Source: Jimgerdemannia flammicorona
Taxonomy: Eukaryota; Mucoromycota; Endogonomycetes; Endogonales; Endogonaceae
Assembly: GCA_003990745.1 (NCBI GenBank)
Contig: RBNI01005163.1
Span: 1 to 12,955, forward strand
DNA: 12,955 bases
Direction of reading: 5' to 3'
The notes beneath the pieces are model-generated. The model made no database searches. It had not been told where the DNA came from and was given only the letters and a program-made list of their open reading frames with translations. Shown one piece after another: positions 7,027 through 12,955 of the stretch; positions within the stretch are counted from its first letter, which is position 1; each line of letters begins with the position of its first letter. The position numbers and the translations under genes were made by a program.

Positions 7027-8535
7027 ATGCCTGGAGGGATGACTACTGGTGTGTCAGGGGCCAAGGGAAAGGTGACTCTGGTGGCTGGGACTAGTGAGTT
7101 GGTGGTGAGGCCTTTCTTCCACAAATCAGTGTCGACGTGGGTGATCTCAGCAAACTTCCTGGGATTGGCGATGTCAGCGAGGGAGGTTCTGAGGATGGTG
7201 GGGAAAGAAGTGGCTGGGGCAGAGTCTCTGAAGTTCATCCCTTTGGCAGAGGCTGTGGAGATTGGATTTGTGGAGGAGGATGCAATGGTGAAGGTACTGG
7301 AGAAAGGGATGACAGTCAAGAGTGTTAAGATTGGGATGGCAAGGTGTCTGAGGTGGGATCCATGTGCTGTTTAGCTGGTGGTGGAAGGATTGCCAACCCT
7401 GGGTAGACAGGAGATCAAGGAGATGGTGGTAGAGGCACTGGGTGGATATGGTGAGATGGTGGACTTCAGGTTCATGTTCTGGGAGGGCACCAAGTTGAGG
7501 AATGGCAACTATGAGGTGATGCTGCAACTGGATGGCAAGGAGGCAACTGGGCTGGGCTGCGATTGGCCCAAAGAGATCCAAATTGGGGGGCAAGAGTGCA
7601 AGGTATGGAGGAGGAAGGGAGTGGAACAGGAGGAGGAAGAGTTGGCAATTGCTCTGGAGGAGAGAGAGGCTGCCAAGGAGCTGTGGAAGAGGAAGTGGGA
7701 GGAGTATGCCAAGGATTGAGTCTGGATACAGGCAGATGGCAAGTGGAAGAGGTGGAGGAAAGGGAACTGGGAGCATCTGCAGGCGGCCCTCCAAGGGGCA
7801 GCAGTGGAAGAGAAGGCAAGAGTAGAGGCCGCCAAGAATCAGATGGAAGGAGTGGAGGTGGCAGAGGTTTCCCTCTCCTAGCTGGGTGGTGTGGAGGACT
7901 CAGCACATGCGCCAGTGAAAGGAAAGTAGGCAGATAAGGAGGAGGTTGGTGAGGGAGGCTTTGAGGTGGATAATGAAGTAGTGCCAGAGACTCAGGTAGA
8001 GGACACCCATATGGCCAGGGTGGCGAATGTCCATTGAGAGTGCCCAGAAGCTAGTGAGGTAATTCATTTGGAGAAAGTTGTGGAGGAGGATGAGCTGGTG
8101 GATGTGGCTTCTGATGTGTCAGCAGATAAAGAGCAACTGCAAGAGCTGAGCAGGACCCCCAGGCCTTCGACCCCTGGGCCCCTGATGATGACAGTGGAGA
8201 GCTGGTATCAGGCAGTGCTTGAGGAGCTGGCAGAGGAAGACATCAAGGAAGTAGACATATTTCATGGATCTCAGAAGGCATGGGAAGGATTTCTCAATGT
8301 AGCAATACAAGGGCCTAAGCTGGTGACAGTGATAGTGGCTGCTCTTCTGGATGATGAAGGATATGATGTTGATGAGAGCAGGATGGCTGACATCAGAAAG
8401 GTGGCAATAGAAAGAGTGGACCTTTTCTGCAGCAGTGCAAATGGTGATTGAATCTGGAGGGCAATTTGCGAGGACCAGCAAGAGATCATTAGAGGAAGAG
8501 CTGAGAAGGTGGTGGTGGTCCCAGCTGAGCTTTAA
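7027..8535 (+). pseudogene. LINE ORF1: RRM-like, coiled-coil RNA-binding protein
   Basis: ORF1 would encode the chaperone that coats LINE RNA. The frame is open from 6934; the first in-frame ATG is 7027. Two regions with RRM-like strand-helix patterns follow: about 7090-7350 (with VEIGFVEEDAMVKVLEKG) and about 7375-7605 (LVVEGLP, EIKEMVVEALGGYG, NYEVMLQLD). A charged, probably coiled-coil region follows (7620-7860), then an acidic linker and an unrecognised C-terminal domain (about 8165-8530). No CCHC knuckle is visible. Six internal stops (TAG 7372, TGA 7717, TAG 7879, TAG 7927, TGA 8035, TGA 8449) can all be read as changes of CAG or CGA. The TAA at 8533 ends it, 15 bases before the ORF2 ATG in the same frame. 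The RRM assignment is by pattern only. Confidence 0.65.
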
Positions 8536-8550
8536 ACAATTTCCTTTGTG

Positions 8551-9270
8551 ATGAAGAACAATCTATGTATTTTGTCAATCAATGTCAATAGATTGCAGGA
8601 TGGTGTTAAAAGACAGTGGCTGTTCAGATGGCTTAAAGTCAGAAGGTATGATGTTGTGTTTCTTCAGGATATTTGGGCTTATGGCAAGTCAGACTATGAG
8701 ATATAGAGTAAAGAATGGTATGGTGGAGCAGATTGGAATAAGCAGGTGGGTGTATTGGTTGGTGTGGGCAAAGGCAAGCTGGTGGAGGTAGACATCTATG
8801 GTGACAGACTGATTTGGGGAAGAATAAAAGAAGGGGCAGGTGATGGGTTGATGGTTGGCTCAGTTTACCTCCCTGCAGTTGGCAGAGAGTGAAAGCAATG
8901 GGTTGAGAGATAGCAGGCATGGGATGGGCGGGAGGAGGTTACTTTGGACATTCTGGGGGGGGACTTCAATATGGTATGTGATCGAACACTAGATAGGTCT
9001 GATGGTGGAGCAGGAGTCATGGTATCCTCTGGACTTTCACAATGGCTTCAAGTGGAGCATGACATGGGTTTGGTGGATAGTGTTCATCAACGATAGAGGG
9101 ATAAGTTGGGACCTTTCACTCGGTGGCACCTAGTTGGAACAGCATTGGTTGGGACATGAATAGATTGGGTGCTAGTGGTGGAGTGCTGGGGCAATGTACT
9201 GAATGCTGCCGAGGTGCACTGGTGCCCGTGGTCTGATCATTAGGGAGTAGAGGTTTGCAGTAGATTCCAA
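8551..9270 (+). pseudogene. APE-type endonuclease domain of ORF2
   Basis: The domain starts with LSINVNRLQDG, followed by VVFLQD where APE endonucleases usually have LQE, then SVYLPA, GGDFNMV (8956-8976), IDWVLV (9160-9177) and SDH (9235-9243 region, next to a TAG at 9241). These are the expected catalytic blocks in the correct order. Six stops (8704, 8890, 8911, 9094, 9157, 9241) disable it. The Glu to Asp change in the metal-binding position may be a lesion or a family feature. Confidence 0.85.
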
Positions 9271-9959
9271 GTAGCAGGCAGTGGTGGAGGGTACTGGTGC
9301 CTCAATGTAGCTTTACTCAAGAGGAAGATGGAGAGGGATAATTTTGTGGCAGTTGTGAGACAGGAAGTTATGTGATGGCGCAATGAAGGGCAGTTGATAG
9401 CAGAATAGTGGGGTAAATTCAAACATTTGGCTGGGGCTTACTGGCGTGATGTTGGAGAAGTAGCTGGGAAGGAACAGAAGGACAAGGATAGGAGAGTAGA
9501 GAAGGGGCTGCGATGGCGATTGAAGCTTTTGGAAAAGGGGAACCTGTCTGGAGAGGTGCACCACTGATTGGCATTAGAGGTGGCAGAGCTGCAGGTGGAT
9601 TTAAGAGTGTCTGAGACCAGGGTGGTAGATGGCCTGCTGGCCAGGCTGCGAGCCAGATGGCTAGAAGAAGGAGAGAGGCCAACAAGATATCTGTCTGAAG
9701 TTTTGAAGGCCAGGAGGATATGACACAGTTGGGCCTCAATATTGTGCGAAGATGGAGTGGAGATCTCTGGAATTGCAGACATATTAGGAGAGGTATCTGG
9801 TCAATGGCAAGCTCTTTTGCAGAATGGTGGAGAGCATGCTGAAGATTCTGGGTTTGGGGAGGATGACAACAATATGGTGACCAATTGGCCAGTAACAGTG
9901 ATACCTAAGATAGGAGAGGCAGTTATGGGAGAGGTATCTCTAGATGAAGTATTAGAGGT

Positions 9960-10920
9960 ACTGAGGAAGACACAGACTGGTTTATCTCCAGGGGAGGATG
10001 AGTTGTCCTGGGAATTCTGGAAGGAGTTTAAGACTGAGTTTGGTGACTGGTTGGTGGAGATGGCCAATGCTGTTCTGAAGGAGGGCAGCTGGATTGGAAA
10101 TGATTCCTTGGGGCTAGTCTCTCTTCTATACAAGATAAAGAGAGATTGATGAGTGTGGCATAATTGGCGACCTATCGTGCTGCTGAATGTAGATAGAAAG
10201 TTGGTGTCAAAGATTCTAGCAGAGAGGATGCAGCAGTATATTGGTGTGCTAGTTGGGGAAGAGCAGTGAGGCTTTGTCAAGGGGAGGCAGATTAGAGATA
10301 GTACTGCTTGGGTGCAGAATGTCTTAGAGGGCTGTAGGAGCTGGCAGGTAGATGGCCAGATGGTCTTTCTGGATCAAGAGAAGGCCTATGACAGAGTGCA
10401 GTGGAGTTATTTAGAGGCTGTTCTGTGGAGAGCAGGGTTTGGTGTAATAGAGGCAGGGTGACTGATGGGCCTAGTACAGGGATGCCGAGCAGTGGTAATG
10501 ATGAATGGATGGTGTGGACCAGAGTTTGCCTTGGGGTGAGAGGTACCACAGGGGGATCCTTTCTCTCCCCTTCTTTATGTACTTTCTCTAGAGCCTTTAC
10601 TGGTGTGGCTGAAGGGGCAGCTCTCTGGACTGCAGATGGGAGATATGGTCTGGCAGTTGGGTGCCTTTGCGGATGACATAGTGGTAGGGTTGGGTAGCTG
10701 GGAGGATGTGGAAGTCCTACAAGAAGGGGTTGGACAGTATGAGAGGCTGGCAGGGGCAAAGTTGAACTGGGGCAAGTGTGAGACAATGGAACTTGGTGTT
10801 GGCCTGGGGGGTTATGGACAATTTGGACAATTGGTAGTAACAGAGAGTGCTGTTCATTATTTGGGTATCTGGTTCTCATTGTATGGGACAGTTCTACCAA
10901 GGGAGTAGTGGTGTGGATTG
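9960..10920 (+). pseudogene. Non-LTR reverse transcriptase domain of ORF2
   Basis: Recognisable blocks in order are LSPGEDELSWEFWK (about 9985-10026), NWRPIVLLNVDRKLVSKILA (10162-10221), GFVKGRQIRD, VFLDQEKAYDRVQW (10363-10404, catalytic Asp at 10372), VPQGDPFSPLLY (about 10543-10578) and FADD (10666-10677). All three catalytic Asp residues remain. Stops at 10147, 10150, 10267, 10459, 10537 and 10906 fall between the blocks and not within them. The blocks match non-LTR RTs of fungal LINEs and are unlike the YIDD-type RT of the gypsy element upstream. Confidence 0.93.
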
Positions 10921-11673
10921 GTTCAGAAGCTGGAAGGTGTGCTGACAGGTTGGTCAGGAAGGAGCTTCTCATTGGTTAGCAGGATAGTGGTCTTGAATGT
11001 GTATTGGCTGCCCAAGCTGTGGTATCTGAGTTATCATCTGGATTTTCCAGAGTGGGTGGTGCAGTGGCTGAAGAAGATTATAGAAGGGTGGTTATGGTGG
11101 GGGAGGTGTTCACAGATTGGATGGGAGACTTTGGTAATGAGGGCTTCTGATGGAGGCCTGGGACTGGTGGATTTCAGGTGACAGCTGAAGGTACTTTGGT
11201 GTTGGTGGGAGTGCCAAATGATGGAACTAGGTGAGGAAGGTTGGGGCAGGCTAGCTATGGACAATTGGGAGGTCCAGTTCTGCTCTCATGGTGAGGTTTG
11301 GAAGGATATACGGGATTTGCTTCAGATTGGAAATGTAGGTAGACTGCAGTTTAAGGGGTTCTGGTGGGATATTGTAGAGGCCTGGCTGGTCATGGGGTTG
11401 ACAGGCCCAGAGATAGAGGTGGATGAGAACCCTGAGCAGCAATGGTGGCAACTGAGAGACCTTTGCATTAGTGGCCACAGTCTGAAGGAGTACTCTCTGA
11501 TTGAGGCAATGGAGTGGATCAGGTCTGGCCCTCTGGAAAGATGGCCACCTGGTTGGCAGAGAGCTGGTATTGGTGAAGACTGAGAGTGGGGTCGAATTTG
11601 GAATTGGGGAGCCTCAGTACATAAGATGGTACCACCCAAGTACTAGGTGGTTTGGTGGTGATTCCTGAGACAT

Positions 11674-11850
11674 AATGTGATGCTGAGCTATCGGATGGGC
11701 TGGATGGAGATAGATGGCTGTCAGGACTGCGAGTGGTGTAATGAGGTGGATGGAGGGGTTGTTCAGATGCTGGAGTATGTCCTGGGGGCTTGCCCAGGTA
11801 TGGAAGAGTTTTGGCAGAGTTTGGAAGGTTACTGGGACCCAGAGAGGTGA
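11674..11850 (+). pseudogene. C-terminal Cys motif (zf-RVT-like) of ORF2
   Basis: Cys at 11719, 11728, 11737 and 11791 give C-x2-C and a distal Cys, similar to the zf-RVT finger found after RT in many LINEs (C-x2-C...H-x(4-9)-C). The expected His before the last Cys is Gln (CAG at 11764) in the context VVQMLEYVLGAC. The helix-like FWQSLEGYW follows, then TGA at 11848. Assignment is by spacing only. Confidence 0.5.
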
Positions 11851-12254
11851 AGGGCAGAGGATCCAACCAGTCTAGTGATCAAGCATAGGCTGGTAGGGGA
11901 AATTGGTGACATATGGGGGGGCCTAGGTCGAGTTTTGGGGGTCTGGGTCTTGATGGCAGTGCATTGGTGGTAGATTTTCGAACAGGACCCATGGATGGGA
12001 ATTGGAGAGATGGTGGAGTGGTGGAGGTGGCTTCTCCAGAAGGTGGTTCTGGGGTGGTGATATCAGAGGAAGCACCTTCATCCTGGGGCCCTAAAAAAGG
12101 TACAGGACGTTGTCCAGCAGAGTCAAGGGTACCTAGTATTAGATGATTATGGGGTAAGATTGAAGAAAGGAGTTGGCTGAAGAACACTACTTATGTATAT
12201 TTTGTGATATTAGTAGTGAATTGTGGTTCATTGTTAATGTATTAGATAGTTCGT

Positions 12255-12260
12255 AATAAA
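12255..12260 (+). terminator. LINE polyadenylation signal
   Basis: AATAAA lies 17 bases before the start of the A-tail, the normal distance for mRNA cleavage, showing that the retrotransposed RNA was polyadenylated. Confidence 0.8.
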
Positions 12261-12274
12261 GGAGTTCATGCGAC

Positions 12275-12277
<3 letters not shown>

Positions 12278-12311
<34 letters not shown>
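12278..12311 (+). repeat. LINE poly-A tail (A34)
   Basis: Thirty-four uninterrupted A residues after TAT mark the 3' end of the LINE on the + strand. The absence of any substitution is notable beside the many lesions of the ORFs. Confidence 0.9.
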
Positions 12312-12312
<1 letters not shown>

Positions 12313-12315
<3 letters not shown>

Positions 12316-12321
12316 GAAAGA
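12313..12321 (+). repeat. Candidate LINE target-site duplication, right copy
   Basis: TTTGAAAGA lies one base after the tail and is identical to 6841-6849. Confidence 0.5.
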
Positions 12322-12928
12322 AGCTTGGAGAATTTCAGAAGGTGCAGCTGATAATTGGATAAGGTGGATGAGGTGATCTCGATGTATGTAGTGATGGTGA
12401 CTGGTAATTGGTAGATGCAGGATGGTACAATTCAAGATGACAGTGACGATCGGGCCAGGTGATTGGCCGGCAATAGTGTGATGATCAGCAGAGAGATCAG
12501 CAGGTGACTACTTCGCCACTTTGGGGAGAGAGGAGCTGGTAGGCTGGGTGCATGCTGCAGAGGTACTCGAGGTGCTGGGGTCACATCCGATGGTCCTTTG
12601 GAGTAAGACCAGGTATGACAGTAGTATCACTTGAGATACTGGTATCACAAGCCAGACAGTGACTTCTGACTCAGAGTTGGGCAGAAAGAGTGGCAGTCAG
12701 ATGGCAGACCTATTCATTAAGTATGTAGGCTGGCACTGTATAGCCAAGGTGGGGTAGAGTAACTCATAGTTGGAGTTTATCAGGCCTGCATGCCATTTCA
12801 TTTCTCTTCATTATATATATTATTTATATGAGGGGACTGGTTGTGGCCTTGGCAGTGTATTGTTATTAGCAGGGAGGGAGAGTGGGAGCAGCTCAGGGCA
12901 GAGAGAACCAGGCCCCGGCCACCTTGGC
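12322..12928. other. Stretch without recognised gene
   Basis: No reading frame with domain character and no RNA gene was seen. It holds an AT-rich TATATATATTATTTATAT stretch (about 12812-12830) and one half each of an 11-bp inverted pair: AGCCAAGGTGG at 12742-12752 and its complement CCACCTTGGCT at 12919-12929. If the LINE duplication is correct, this is the continuation of the sequence at 6849 before the LINE arrived. Confidence 0.5.
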
Positions 12929-12955
12929 TTTTTTTTTTTTTTTTTTTTTTTTTTT
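12929..12955. repeat. T27 homopolymer at the window edge
   Basis: Twenty-seven T run to the last base. This could be the poly-A tail of a minus-strand retroelement lying to the right of the window, or a homopolymer at which an assembly ended; the left edge of the window is likewise an A10 run. Confidence 0.6.

Larger units (their letters stand above)
8551..12180 (+). pseudogene. LINE ORF2: endonuclease and reverse transcriptase polyprotein
   Basis: ORF2 would nick target DNA and prime reverse transcription of LINE RNA. A single frame can be followed for 1,209 codons from the ATG at 8551 to TGA at 12178: endonuclease, linker, RT, conserved GLGLVDFR block, C-terminal Cys motif and a tail. It is interrupted by 23 stops (15 TGA, 8 TAG, no TAA) and no frameshift, a striking excess of substitutions over indels. 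Some of the last stops (11848 onward) could be the true end of an originally shorter protein. Copy A at 1-237 is a second member of the family. Confidence 0.9.
6850..12311 (+). mobile_element. LINE copy B (L1/Tad-like non-LTR retrotransposon), inactivated
   Basis: The element has a short 5' leader, ORF1 (nucleic-acid-binding protein), ORF2 (APE endonuclease and RT), a short 3' UTR with AATAAA and a 34-base poly-A tail. No LTRs are present. The left end at 6850 depends on the candidate duplication at 6841/12313; the change to G-rich composition comes only at about 6966, so a start there is the alternative. Both ORFs lie in one frame and carry many stops (six in ORF1, 23 in ORF2). The RT core, FLDQEKAYDRV and FADD, places it with fungal L1/Tad-like elements. 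Apparent near-full length and a clean tail suggest insertion by target-primed reverse transcription. Confidence 0.85.

Noticed and set aside
7174..7794. 206-codon open frame on the minus strand
   Set aside because: Antisense to LINE ORF1 with the same Pro/Leu-rich character; no domain.
10292..10972. 226-codon open frame on the minus strand
   Set aside because: It is one of the longest uninterrupted frames of the window but lies exactly opposite the LINE RT core. The protein is Pro/Ser/His/Leu-rich low-complexity, as expected from the complement of G-rich DNA.
12322..12928. Remainder of LINE copy A after the gypsy insertion
   Set aside because: No resemblance was seen to copy B from 11314 onward, where the missing part should align.

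Overview
The window is a stack of decayed retrotransposons from a eukaryote, most likely a basidiomycete fungus of the Agaricomycetes. That assignment is inference. It rests on a chromodomain Ty3/gypsy element carrying a dUTPase domain, beside an L1/Tad-like LINE with an RRM-like ORF1, an APE endonuclease and a reverse transcriptase of the FLDQEKAYDRV type. I see no host gene, tRNA, rRNA or CRISPR array.

Layout. (1) 1-237: a fragment of a LINE ORF2 (copy A), about 85% identical by eye to the C-terminal part of the second LINE at about 11087-11310. (2) 238-6735: a chromovirus (Ty3/gypsy) on the + strand that has lost its 5' LTR, primer-binding site and most of gag. It retains, in order, the gag tail with a ruined zinc knuckle, a trimeric-type dUTPase domain, a short Cys-rich segment, aspartic protease, reverse transcriptase, RNase H, integrase and chromodomain (ending 4728). 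After a spacer comes a third gene, ORF3 (5376-6203), in the position where env would lie. It has its own TATA box and its stop codon abuts the polypurine tract and 3' LTR. (3) 6736-6849: short flank. (4) 6850-12311: a LINE (copy B) with ORF1 (two RRM-like regions, coiled coil) and ORF2 (APE endonuclease, RT, C-terminal Cys motif), a polyadenylation signal and an uninterrupted A34 tail, bounded by a candidate 9-bp target-site duplication. (5) 12322-12955: sequence without a recognised gene, ending in a T27 run.

All coding units are broken by in-frame stops. I count 12 inside the gypsy gag-pol frame plus one frameshift, one in ORF3, six in LINE ORF1 and 23 in LINE ORF2. Most can be read as CGA to TGA, or CAA/CAG to TAA/TAG. 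Catalytic residues of RT, RNase H and integrase are nevertheless intact. The gypsy coding strand is rich in A and C and the LINE is rich in G, so the boundaries of the mosaic can be seen as changes in base skew.

Most worth a second look: the dUTPase and Cys-rich segment between gag and protease; ORF3 with a TATA core nearly identical to that of the LTR; the contrast between a perfect poly-A tail and heavily mutated ORFs; and ORF1/ORF2 of the LINE lying in one frame separated by a single stop.
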